Shown: in pieces, positions 1 through 5,639 of the stretch
Position numbering within the stretch: the first letter of the stretch is position 1
Layout: the number at the start of each line of letters is the position of its first letter
From: Gemmataceae bacterium
GTDB lineage: Bacteria > Planctomycetota > Planctomycetia > Gemmatales > Gemmataceae
Assembly: GCA_025056835.1 (NCBI GenBank)
Contig: JANWVS010000025.1
Coordinates: 4,986-10,879 of the forward strand
Direction of reading: 5' to 3'
DNA: 5,894 nucleotides
Position numbers and translations under genes: made by a program
Notes under the pieces: generated by a model
What the model was told of the DNA's origin: nothing
Seen by the model: the letters and a program-made list of their open reading frames with translations, nothing else
The model's database searches: none

Positions 1-171
1 GACCCAGTAAGTCTCCGGAATCAGGGATTCGCCGATATGGAAGCGCGGGAATTTTTCGCGTTCGAAGAGTTGGACGCGGTAGCCGCGCTGGGCAATCAGC
101 GTGCCGGCGGTCGAACCAGCCGGGCCTCCGCCGATGACCACGACATCGGGTTGGGTTACGGTGTCAGCCAT
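1..171 (-). CDS. FAD-dependent oxidoreductase (halogenase / geranylgeranyl reductase-like), N-terminal part
   Basis: Only the first 57 codons are present; the gene runs off the left edge. The protein starts MADTVTQPDVVVIGGGPAGS, a Rossmann beta-alpha-beta FAD-binding fold with the dinucleotide motif GGGPAG at residues 14-19 and an acidic residue (E37) at the end of the second strand that would hold the adenosine ribose. It continues with FPRFHIGESL (41-50), a sequence typical of the flavin-dependent tryptophan-halogenase / geranylgeranyl-reductase superfamily, where GES follows the first FAD motif. The substrate cannot be told from this fragment; a reductase, hydroxylase or halogenase are all possible. 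The start at 171 is supported by GAGGAG seven bases upstream. It lies 72 bases downstream of the MarR gene in the same direction, so the two may be co-transcribed and the oxidoreductase may be a target of that regulator (inference). Confidence 0.88.
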   Translation of the reverse strand, partial: MADTVTQPDVVVIGGGPAGSTAGTLIAQRGYRVQLFEREKFPRFHIGESLIPETYWV

Positions 172-178
172 GGGGGAT

Positions 179-184
179 CTCCTC
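179..184 (-). promoter_or_regulatory. Ribosome binding site of the FAD oxidoreductase
   Basis: On the minus strand the sequence reads GAGGAG, then seven bases, then ATG at 171. This fixes the start codon. Its first two bases also belong to an inverted repeat (183-190 with 212-219), so a hairpin could partly cover it. Confidence 0.7.
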
Positions 185-219
185 GGCGAGCCTCGGTTGC
201 CGGCGAACATACTCGCCGA
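183..219 (-). repeat. Overlapping inverted repeats in the leader of the FAD oxidoreductase
   Basis: TCGGCGAG at 183-190 is the exact reverse complement of CTCGCCGA at 212-219, with 21 bases between. Inside it, CGGCGA (201-206) can instead pair with TCGCCG (213-218) over a six-base loop. The two pairings share one arm and exclude each other. The outer pairing reaches into the Shine-Dalgarno sequence at 179-184. This is seen in the sequence; a regulatory role is inference. In such GC-rich DNA, short repeats also arise by chance. Confidence 0.35.
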
Positions 220-243
220 CGGTAGAGGCGCGGGTCACGGTTG

Positions 244-708
244 TCAGCGCCAGGTACTGGTTTCGTCCTCGTGGGGCGAACGGGCGATGCGGAGCAAGTC
301 GATCAGTTGTCGCAGTTGGGCCGGCTTCATGTGGCCCAGTTGTTCCAAGTGGCACTGGCGGACGGGCTGCTTCAGCTGATCGAGCAGGCGCAGGCCTTCG
401 GAGGTAATCCCGACCTGGACGGTACGGCGGTCGTCGTCGGGGCGCTCGCGACGAACCAGGCCGCGTTGTTCGAGCTTGTCGAGCATCCGCGTGATGTCGG
501 GCGCCCGCGAAACCAGGCGCGTGGCCAGGGTCAAGGTCGGCAGCGACGCCGGGGCGGCCGCCTTGAGCAAGCGCAACACGTTGTATTGTTGCGGCGTCAA
601 GCCGACCGCTGCGAAAAGCTCGTCCTCAAAGGCCCGCAGGCGGTCATAAGTCCGCCACAGGTTCAAGAAGGCCTCTTGCTGGAGGGAGTCGAAATGCGGC
701 GTCGCCAT
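244..708 (-). CDS. MarR-family transcriptional regulator
   Basis: A 154-residue protein, the usual length for MarR proteins, which act as dimeric winged-helix DNA-binding regulators, usually repressors released by small ligands or oxidation. The N-terminal helix (about 8-35) and C-terminal helices (about 105-145) would form the dimer interface. The core runs from LTPQQYNVLRLL (38-49) through the recognition helix around residues 65-82 (SRAPDITRMLDKLEQRGLV) to the wing RERPDDDRRTVQVGIT (87-102), where the DDDRR turn is a family hallmark. There is a single cysteine, C119. I chose the ATG at 706-708: an upstream in-frame extension to 816 is arginine-rich, has no family similarity, and would contain the promoter. 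The gene diverges from queE and is followed 72 bases later by the oxidoreductase. Self-repression and control of that oxidoreductase are the usual arrangement, but here they are inferred. Confidence 0.93.
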   Translation of the reverse strand: MATPHFDSLQQEAFLNLWRTYDRLRAFEDELFAAVGLTPQQYNVLRLLKAAAPASLPTLTLATRLVSRAPDITRMLDKLEQRGLVRRERPDDDRRTVQVGITSEGLRLLDQLKQPVRQCHLEQLGHMKPAQLRQLIDLLRIARSPHEDETSTWR

Positions 709-714
709 ACCGCG

Positions 715-743
715 ATTATAGGCGTTTGAACAACAATTGTCCA
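715..743 (-). promoter_or_regulatory. Sigma70-type promoter of the MarR gene, predicted leaderless
   Basis: Minus strand: TGGACA (-35, bases 738-743), exactly 17 bases, then a perfect TATAAT (-10, bases 715-720). Eleven of twelve consensus bases match. Only six bases (709-714) separate the -10 box from the ATG at 708. Transcription starting about seven bases after the -10 would therefore begin at or next to the A of the start codon, leaving no room for a Shine-Dalgarno sequence, and none is seen. Confidence 0.72.
726..743. promoter_or_regulatory. Candidate MarR operator in the divergent promoter region
   Basis: ACAATTGT at 733-740 is a perfect 8-bp palindrome, and TTGAACAA at 726-733 is a second TTG-nn-CAA inverted repeat touching it. 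Both lie in the -35/spacer of the MarR promoter, the normal place for a self-repressing MarR protein to bind. MarR sites are typically AT-rich imperfect palindromes of about 16-20 bp, and this is the most AT-rich patch of the 125-bp intergenic region. Assignment is by position and symmetry only. Confidence 0.35.
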
Positions 744-833
744 GACATCTTAAAGCGCACCAGGCATCCCAAGCGGCGCGGCGGCGACGAATCCCCCGGA
801 CCACGCGGCATTGCAATCCGATACGATGACTAT

Positions 834-1517
834 ATGCACGCGCAACGTTTGGCCCCTCTGGTCGGCAAACCGCCGGGGCAGTTGCTCATCCACGAAATCT
901 ATCGCAGCATCCAGGGCGAATCGACTTTCGCCGGGCTGCCGTGTGTCTTCGTCCGCTTGGCGGTGTGCGATTCCCGGTGCGTCTGGTGCGACACCCCGCA
1001 CGCGTTCACGCAGGGGACCGCCCGGACGCTGGACGACATCATCGGCCAGGTGCTCGACTTTCGGACGCCGCTCGTCGAAATTACGGGGGGCGAACCATTG
1101 GTGCAGCCTGAGTCGCTGCCGTTGATGGCCCGACTGGCGGATGCCGGATTGACGGTCCTCTTGGAGACCAGTGGGGCCCATGCCGTGCGCCCCGTCGACC
1201 GCCGTGTGCACATTATTATGGACTTGAAATGTCCCGATAGCGGCGAGTGCGCGAACAATCGGTGGGAGAACCTGGCCGACTTGAAGCCGACCGACCAGAT
1301 CAAGTTTGTGATTGCCTCGGAGACCGATTTTCGCTGGGCAGAGCAAGTCATCCGCGGCCACGACCTGGAGCGGCGCTTTGTCGTGTTGGTCAGTCCAGTG
1401 TTCGGGGCGGTGACGCCGCGGCAGTTGGCGGAGTGGCTGCTGGCCTCGGGGTTGCAGGTGCGTCTTCAGTTGCAGTTGCACAAGTTCATCTGGGATCCGG
1501 AGGCCCGCGGCGTGTAG
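834..1517 (+). CDS. queE: 7-carboxy-7-deazaguanine synthase (radical SAM)
   Basis: A 227-residue radical-SAM enzyme. QueE turns 6-carboxy-tetrahydropterin into 7-carboxy-7-deazaguanine with SAM, a [4Fe-4S] cluster and Mg2+, the third step towards preQ0, queuosine and other 7-deazapurines. Seen in order: HEIYRSIQGES (20-30), the family N-terminal motif; the cluster motif CDSRCVWC, i.e. C45-x3-C49-x2-C52, followed by DTPHAF; ITGGEPL (83-89) for SAM binding; LLETSG (109-114); MDLKCPDSGE (129-138); and the C-terminal LQLQLHKFIWDPEARGV, whose QxHKxIWxPxxRGV pattern is diagnostic. Start: an in-frame TTG exists at 726, but residues before the ATG at 834 look non-coding and family similarity begins just after it. 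No clear Shine-Dalgarno precedes the ATG. A TACGAT box six bases upstream (822-827) mirrors the leaderless spacing of the divergent MarR gene, but no -35 is visible. No other queuosine gene is in the window. Confidence 0.94.
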   Translation: MHAQRLAPLVGKPPGQLLIHEIYRSIQGESTFAGLPCVFVRLAVCDSRCVWCDTPHAFTQGTARTLDDIIGQVLDFRTPLVEITGGEPLVQPESLPLMARLADAGLTVLLETSGAHAVRPVDRRVHIIMDLKCPDSGECANNRWENLADLKPTDQIKFVIASETDFRWAEQVIRGHDLERRFVVLVSPVFGAVTPRQLAEWLLASGLQVRLQLQLHKFIWDPEARGV

Positions 1518-1551
1518 CTGCTTAAGGTTCGGCAGCGGTCGGGCCAACCAG

Positions 1552-1560
1552 TGCTACAAT
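1552..1560 (+). promoter_or_regulatory. Extended -10 promoter of the AMMECR1-MEMO gene
   Basis: TGCTACAAT matches the extended -10 pattern TGnTAnAAT in full. No good -35 lies 16-18 bases upstream, which extended -10 promoters do not need. Transcription would start near 1567, giving a 5' leader of about 28 bases that includes the GAGGGAG ribosome site. It overlaps the possible upstream ATG at 1559, which argues against that start. The gene can thus be transcribed independently of queE, which ends 77 bases before the chosen start. Confidence 0.55.
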
Positions 1561-1583
1561 GACACCATTCTTCCGCGTAAGGC

Positions 1584-1590
1584 GAGGGAG
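1584..1590 (+). promoter_or_regulatory. Ribosome binding site deciding the AMMECR1-MEMO start
   Basis: GAGGGAG ends four bases before the ATG at 1595 (its GAGGG core six bases before). Nothing comparable precedes the in-frame ATG at 1559, so translation is placed at 1595. Confidence 0.65.
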
Positions 1591-1594
1591 TGCC

Positions 1595-3598
1595 ATGAAC
1601 CCAGGGCAACGCTTGGTACATCCGCAGACCATGGAGTTGGCGGCCGAATTGCGGCCGGCCCTGCTGGACGCGGTCGGCCGCATGGTTCGCGACACAGTCT
1701 ACGGTGAGCCGGTGACGCCGTTGCCGGCCGAGGCCGCGAACTTGGTTGTCTCAGGTACGTTTACGAGTCTTAAACGCGGTACGCACTTGCGCGCGTGTTG
1801 CGGCGGCCTGCAAACCCACGCTACCACTTTGGGCGCCGTGCTGGCAGACGCCGTTCACAGGACCGTCATGGACGATCCACGGTTTCCGCCGATTTCTCCG
1901 TCGGAATTGCCTTACCTGGACGTGGAATTGTGGCTCCTTTACAACCCGCAGCGCGTGCAAGCCAAAGGTCGCGACCGCGCCGCAGCCGTGATTACGGGGG
2001 GCAAGCACGGCGTGGTCATATCCTGGGGGGAACACCGCGGTTTGCTGTTGCCTGGCGTCGCTGCCGAACATGAGTGGGATTCAGAAACATTTCTCGATCA
2101 CGTTTGCTTGAAAGCCGGTCTGCATCCCAGCCGCTGGCAGGACGACGACACACTACTGATCACGTTCGAAGGCGTGGCCTTGCGGGGACCGGTCGCGGCG
2201 GGGGAAGCTCCGCCGCCGCTGCGTTTTCTCAGCCCCGAGCAGTTGGCCGGTTATCGCGAGCTGTGCCGTCATAACCTGGCGGCGATGCTCTTCGGCGGTA
2301 CGCCAATCTATTCTCCACCCGACTTGCCGGACGGGTCCATCAGCGGCCTGGTCTTGACACTTCCTACAGGTGCGGGCGACGGGCCGTGGCAAGTGAGCCG
2401 CATCGACCCGCGCCGCGGTATGGCGTTGCACGCGTCGCTGTTTCAACTGACGCAAGCGCTGGCCCAGGTCGTGGGGCAGACAGGCATCGCTGAAGCGGAC
2501 TTGAATCGTGTGTCGGTGGCGATTCTGTATGACCCCGCTCTCCACGGCAACGCGAGCGACGCCGACCTTCGCGGGCTTGAACCTCGGGACCGGGCGGTGC
2601 TGTTGATCGAACGGGCCCAAAGCAGCCTGGTTTACGATGCCCGCGGCACGCCCGAGGCCCTCGTCCGCGAAGCCGTGGAACAATTGTGCGTCAAAGAGAC
2701 CAAAGCAGCTACCGTCTACAGTCTCGCCGCCGACGTCGCCGAGGCGCGGCTCGTTCACACCGTTCGCGTCAGACCGCGCAACGGGCAGGTCGTGCGGCCG
2801 CCGGCCGTAGCCGGAACTTTTTATCCCGCTGATCCCAAGGCCCTCACGTCCTTAGTGGACGATTTGTTGGGGCCGACGCGACCGGCACAGACATGGCCGG
2901 CGGCGATGGTGCCGCATGCAGGCTTGAAATACTCGGGCAAGATCGCGGCGGCGGTGTGGAAGCGCCTTGCGATTCCATCCACGGTGATCATCATTGGCCC
3001 GAAACACACCCCCCACGGGGTGGACTGGGCCGTCGCACCGCACGAAACCTGGTCGATTCCAGGGGCGCAGCTCGGCTCCGACCTCGAACTGGCCCGACGG
3101 TTGAGTGCAGTCATCGCTGGGCTGGAGTTGGATGCTGCGGCCCATGCCCAGGAACATGGCATCGAAGTCGAACTTCCGTTCCTGGCCCGGCTGGCGCCCC
3201 ATGCTCGCGTCGTCGGCATTACCATCGGCGCCGCCCGACTCGACGACTGTCGCCGGTTCGCCGATGGTTTGGCCCAGGTGATTGCCGAGCTGCCGGAGCC
3301 GCCGCTGCTGGTGATTTCGAGCGACATGAATCATTTTGCTTCCGACGCTGCAACACGCCGACTCGATGAATTGGCGTTGCAATGCCTCGATCGCCTCGAC
3401 CCAGAAGCGCTGCACGCAACCTGTCGGTCCCAGCACATTACGATGTGCGGGCTGAACCCGGCGATTATCGTCTTGGAAACGCTGCGTCGCCTGGGTCGGT
3501 TGGGTCGCGCCGAACGTGTCGGTTATGCCACGACGGCGGACACCACGGGTGATAAACGCCGCGTCGTGGGTTATGCGGGAATGCTTTTCGGCAATTGA
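1595..3598 (+). CDS. AMMECR1 / AMMECR1-like / MEMO three-domain fusion protein (AmmeMemoRadiSam A+B components)
   Basis: A 667-residue cytoplasmic protein with no signal peptide. Part 1 (about 10-200) is an AMMECR1 domain: SGTFTSLKRG (53-62), a variant of the LRGCIG core reading LRACCG (65-70), LDVELWLLYNP (108-118), and GVVISWGEHRGLLLPGVA (139-156) then FLDHVCLKAGL (166-176). Part 2 (about 212-395) repeats this layout in degenerate form: SVAILYDP (307-314), AVLLIERAQSSLVYD (334-348), AVEQLCVKET (360-369). It lacks the LRGC core. Part 3 (about 400-667) is a MEMO domain: RPPAVAGTFYPADP (401-414), VPHAGLKYSG (439-448), GPKH (468-471), EHGIEVELPFL (520-530), SSDMNHF (575-581), MCGLNPA (617-623). 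H441, H471 and C618 match the three metal ligands of human MEMO1 (H49, H81, C244), so metal binding is expected. AMMECR1 and MEMO are two parts of the AmmeMemoRadiSam system, whose biochemical role is unsettled. The radical-SAM partner is not in the window; the gene next door is queE. The in-frame ATG at 1559 (679 residues) is less likely. Confidence 0.9.
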   Translation: MNPGQRLVHPQTMELAAELRPALLDAVGRMVRDTVYGEPVTPLPAEAANLVVSGTFTSLKRGTHLRACCGGLQTHATTLGAVLADAVHRTVMDDPRFPPISPSELPYLDVELWLLYNPQRVQAKGRDRAAAVITGGKHGVVISWGEHRGLLLPGVAAEHEWDSETFLDHVCLKAGLHPSRWQDDDTLLITFEGVALRGPVAAGEAPPPLRFLSPEQLAGYRELCRHNLAAMLFGGTPIYSPPDLPDGSISGLVLTLPTGAGDGPWQVSRIDPRRGMALHASLFQLTQALAQVVGQTGIAEADLNRVSVAILYDPALHGNASDADLRGLEPRDRAVLLIERAQSSLVYDARGTPEALVREAVEQLCVKETKAATVYSLAADVAEARLVHTVRVRPRNGQVVRPPAVAGTFYPADPKALTSLVDDLLGPTRPAQTWPAAMVPHAGLKYSGKIAAAVWKRLAIPSTVIIIGPKHTPHGVDWAVAPHETWSIPGAQLGSDLELARRLSAVIAGLELDAAAHAQEHGIEVELPFLARLAPHARVVGITIGAARLDDCRRFADGLAQVIAELPEPPLLVISSDMNHFASDAATRRLDELALQCLDRLDPEALHATCRSQHITMCGLNPAIIVLETLRRLGRLGRAERVGYATTADTTGDKRRVVGYAGMLFGN

Positions 3599-3603
3599 GG
3601 CTT

Positions 3604-3646
3604 GGCGCCGGCGGGCCGCCGGTGGAAGAGGCCCCAGTCCGGCGCC
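3604..3646. terminator. GC-rich inverted repeats after the AMMECR1-MEMO gene, possible terminator
   Basis: Starting five bases after the stop codon, GGCGCCGG (3604-3611) is exactly repeated inverted as CCGGCGCC (3639-3646). Nested in it is a perfect 15-base palindrome, CCGGCGGGCCGCCGG (3608-3622), that would fold into a tight hairpin. No T-run follows, so it is not a canonical intrinsic terminator. A pause, mRNA-end stabiliser or Rho-assisted end are alternatives. The rest of the 259-base gap up to the lipoprotein gene holds no recognisable gene. It contains one small hairpin, TTCGC-tcac-GCGAA (3778-3791), and no convincing promoter. Confidence 0.35.
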
Positions 3647-3845
3647 GTTCGAGTCGGGAACACTTGAGCGAAAAGTGCCGAAATTCCCAGCAATGCGAGG
3701 CGGGCGCACGTTCCGTGTAGCTGGTAAGAACGTCACGATCTTTGCCGGATTCACAGCCGTCGGCCCAAGTTTGGCGATTCGCTCACGCGAAATTTGCTCA
3801 AGCTACCAACCTAGCGCATGATGGAAAAGACCCAGCCGCAAGAAC

Positions 3846-3850
3846 AAGGA
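3846..3850 (+). promoter_or_regulatory. Ribosome binding site of the lipoprotein gene
   Basis: AAGGA lies seven bases before the ATG at 3858. It supports this start over the ATG codons at 3818 and 3821, which lie in a different frame and open no protein with recognisable features. Confidence 0.6.
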
Positions 3851-3857
3851 TATTTCC

Positions 3858-4205
3858 ATGGACCGCACGCGCTTGGCGAAGGTGATTCTGGCCGGTGGCC
3901 TGCTGTCGGTTGTGGCGGGGTGCATGCATGGCTGGATTCGAGGACATCGAATCGCAGCGACCGCGGAGGCCGACTGCACTTGCGAGGAGTCTCCCGTCGG
4001 CCTGCTTGGCTCTGCGGTGCCGCCGGGCGTCGTCGGTCCGGCGCTCGTGGCGCCCGAAGGCGGTGTCGTCGCTCAGCCTTACGTCGGTCAGCCCTACATG
4101 GCCCCACCCGGCACCGCACCAGCGCCGACAGTGACGCCGCTCAACCCGCAGATGGGGCCGCCGCCGCGGATCATTACCACGCCGGCGCCGCCGTCGATGC
4201 CGTAG
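3858..4205 (+). CDS. Small proline-rich lipoprotein, function unknown
   Basis: A 115-residue protein with a classical lipoprotein signal peptide: positive start (MDRTRLAK), hydrophobic stretch VILAGGLLSVV (9-19), and lipobox VAGC with the acylated cysteine at C22. After cleavage the protein would be about 94 residues, anchored by lipid in a membrane outside the cytoplasm. The mature part begins MHGWIRGHRI, has a CxC pair (C41, C43, in DCTCEE), and from about residue 52 is low-complexity and rich in Pro, Ala, Gly and Val (VAQPYVGQPYMAPPG at 71-85). It ends with a run of Pro-rich segments that looks unstructured. I do not recognise a family; small Pro-rich lipoproteins of this kind are common in planctomycetes (general knowledge). 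It has its own ribosome site and stands alone, ending 12 bases from the stop of the convergent ceramidase-like gene. The signal peptide and ribosome site make it likely to be real. Confidence 0.75.
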   Translation: MDRTRLAKVILAGGLLSVVAGCMHGWIRGHRIAATAEADCTCEESPVGLLGSAVPPGVVGPALVAPEGGVVAQPYVGQPYMAPPGTAPAPTVTPLNPQMGPPPRIITTPAPPSMP

Positions 4206-4217
4206 CGGCTACCCCAA

Positions 4218-5639
4218 TCATTGTCCCTTGGCCAAGGCGCGAAACGCCGCGCACAGCAACGGCGCCGTTTCGGGACCGACGCTGTTCTCCTCGCCGTACT
4301 GTGCTCGTTTTCGGCCGTAGCAGAAGGGCGCTCGCACATCCCACTGACGCTTGGGGATGATGTAGCCGATTTCGTCGTTGGCCAAGCCGAGGATCATCTT
4401 ATACTTGGCGGTCAACTGTGCATAAATCGCCGGCTCGATCGGAGCGTCCGGGAAATCGGCACCAGGGTCGGGCGGATCTTGTACTTTGCCCAAGACAAGC
4501 TCCGGATAAATTTCCCCAGGGATGAGGGCCACATCGACTTCGCCGAGACGCAATCGGCCGATTTCCGTCTTGAGACACAATTGCTGGTTCTCCTTCAACT
4601 CGGTCGTCGGCTCCGCGTGCCACACATCACCATTCCAGCGGAAAGCCTCGCGTTCCATTACGCCGAGTTTCCTGGCAAGGAGATAGAACTGATTATCAAG
4701 CGGCAGGAAAATGGCGCGGCGCTGGATTAAGAACGGCGTCAGGACCACCGGCTTTGCCTGGGCCAGGGCCTTTTCCGCCGCTTGACCAACGAGCTGGCCG
4801 TACCGTCGCGTCCGCGCGAAATCGCCCGTCTTGAGTGGTGTTCCCCGCTCGTCCTTGATTTCCATGCCGAGCGTCGTCATCAGGCCGCCGACGGTGCCGG
4901 TGAAATAGACGACCGGACAGCCGTGTTTTTCCTGTAAGTACGCGACCGTCGACCAGACCAGGTCTCCCGTGATCTGCGTGTTCTTGTCGCCCAGGTCTTC
5001 GGGGTGGTTGTTCCATTGCACAACCAGGCCGCGCTTCTTACCGTCGACACCGTCGAATTGCAACACGACCAGGTCATCGTGTTTCACCTGAGGCTCGCGG
5101 CTGTCGCGCAACAACTCAGGGGCCTGGACTAGACCAATCTTGGCGGTCGCGCCGCGCAGGTCTCGGTCGGCCTGTTCGACGGCGGCAATGACGCCGTCCT
5201 CCACTTGCTTCAAATAGGCGGGATCAACGCCGCTTTGAAACAGGTTCGGCCCCCACAGGCCGAGCGTATCCGGCCCTTGGTGGTTATGGGTGCTCGACAC
5301 GCCCACGTAAGCGTAACCCGGCAGCCGGCCGCGAATTTTTTCGACCACGGGGAAGAACAAACCCACGAGATCGACCGACGCCAAAGCGATTTTCTTGTCG
5401 CCGTCCGCCAGGACGATGGCTCGGGCCATGAGAGGATCATGGATGCCCTTGGCCAGGCGGTTTTTACCGAAGCCCGCGAGATACACCGGTTTCTTGCCGA
5501 GGGCCGGCGTAATATCGTGGGCGCCGAAGCCGATCCGGAACTGGGCCGGCGTTTGACCGCCGCCGCGTTCACCAAGCCACGGCACCGGCAGGGCCGATAA
5601 GACCATGGCGATGGCCCAGGGCAACAACGCGCTCTTCAT
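4218..5639 (-). CDS. Secreted neutral/alkaline ceramidase-like protein (N-terminal domain family)
   Basis: 473 residues. An N-terminal signal peptide (K2, then hydrophobic about 4-22) predicts export; the cleavage site is unclear. The body matches the zinc amidase domain of neutral ceramidases, which split ceramide into sphingosine and fatty acid: IGFGAHDITPA (36-46), YLAGFG (53-58), HDPLMARAIVLADG (67-80), SVDLVGL (88-94), STHNHQGPD (116-124), NNHPED (210-215), IPGEIYPE (373-380), NDEIGYI (421-427). H118, H212, E376 and Y426 correspond to the four zinc ligands of the Pseudomonas enzyme (H97, H204, E411, Y448). The GDVSP segment carrying its nucleophile S274 reads GTVGG here (248-252), with no serine, and the C-terminal Ig-like domain is absent (true ceramidases are about 650-700 residues). 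So it is a family member with unknown, perhaps different, substrate. Start: ATG at 5639 with GGAGG nine bases upstream, rather than an in-frame TTG at 5657. The ATG overlaps the stop of the upstream epimerase gene (ATGA), indicating one operon. Confidence 0.87.
   Translation of the reverse strand: MKSALLPWAIAMVLSALPVPWLGERGGGQTPAQFRIGFGAHDITPALGKKPVYLAGFGKNRLAKGIHDPLMARAIVLADGDKKIALASVDLVGLFFPVVEKIRGRLPGYAYVGVSSTHNHQGPDTLGLWGPNLFQSGVDPAYLKQVEDGVIAAVEQADRDLRGATAKIGLVQAPELLRDSREPQVKHDDLVVLQFDGVDGKKRGLVVQWNNHPEDLGDKNTQITGDLVWSTVAYLQEKHGCPVVYFTGTVGGLMTTLGMEIKDERGTPLKTGDFARTRRYGQLVGQAAEKALAQAKPVVLTPFLIQRRAIFLPLDNQFYLLARKLGVMEREAFRWNGDVWHAEPTTELKENQQLCLKTEIGRLRLGEVDVALIPGEIYPELVLGKVQDPPDPGADFPDAPIEPAIYAQLTAKYKMILGLANDEIGYIIPKRQWDVRAPFCYGRKRAQYGEENSVGPETAPLLCAAFRALAKGQ
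4226..4237. repeat. 12-bp perfect palindrome at the convergent gene ends
   Basis: CCTTGGCCAAGG lies within the last codons of the ceramidase-like gene, 20 bases beyond the lipoprotein stop. With no loop and no T-run it is a poor terminator. It may be a chance product of the codons for Leu/Ala/Lys, or a protein-binding site. Confidence 0.25.

Noticed and set aside
709..816. Longer MarR protein starting upstream of 708
   Set aside because: The extension would be translated from the promoter itself and is Arg/Cys-rich with no MarR similarity.
726..833. N-terminal extension of queE from a TTG codon
   Set aside because: The extra 36 residues are basic and lack family similarity, and they would be encoded by the MarR promoter region; the ATG at 834 fits the family start.
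750..1547. Long minus-strand open frame opposite queE
   Set aside because: Lies across unmistakable QueE motifs on the plus strand; the antisense product has no recognisable domain or start context.
2852..3754. Long open frame (about 300 codons) on the minus strand opposite the MEMO domain
   Set aside because: It is antisense to a clearly conserved MEMO domain, its protein is Arg/His/Pro-rich with no motif, and such frames are expected opposite GC-rich genes.
4226..4237. Palindrome CCTTGGCCAAGG as a bidirectional terminator for the convergent genes
   Set aside because: It has no loop, no flanking T-run and lies inside codons; kept only as a low-confidence repeat.
3818..4360. Alternative plus-strand frame overlapping the lipoprotein gene and the end of the ceramidase-like gene
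   Set aside because: No ribosome site or domain; the product is Arg-rich, while the overlapping frame at 3858 has a ribosome site and a textbook lipoprotein signal.
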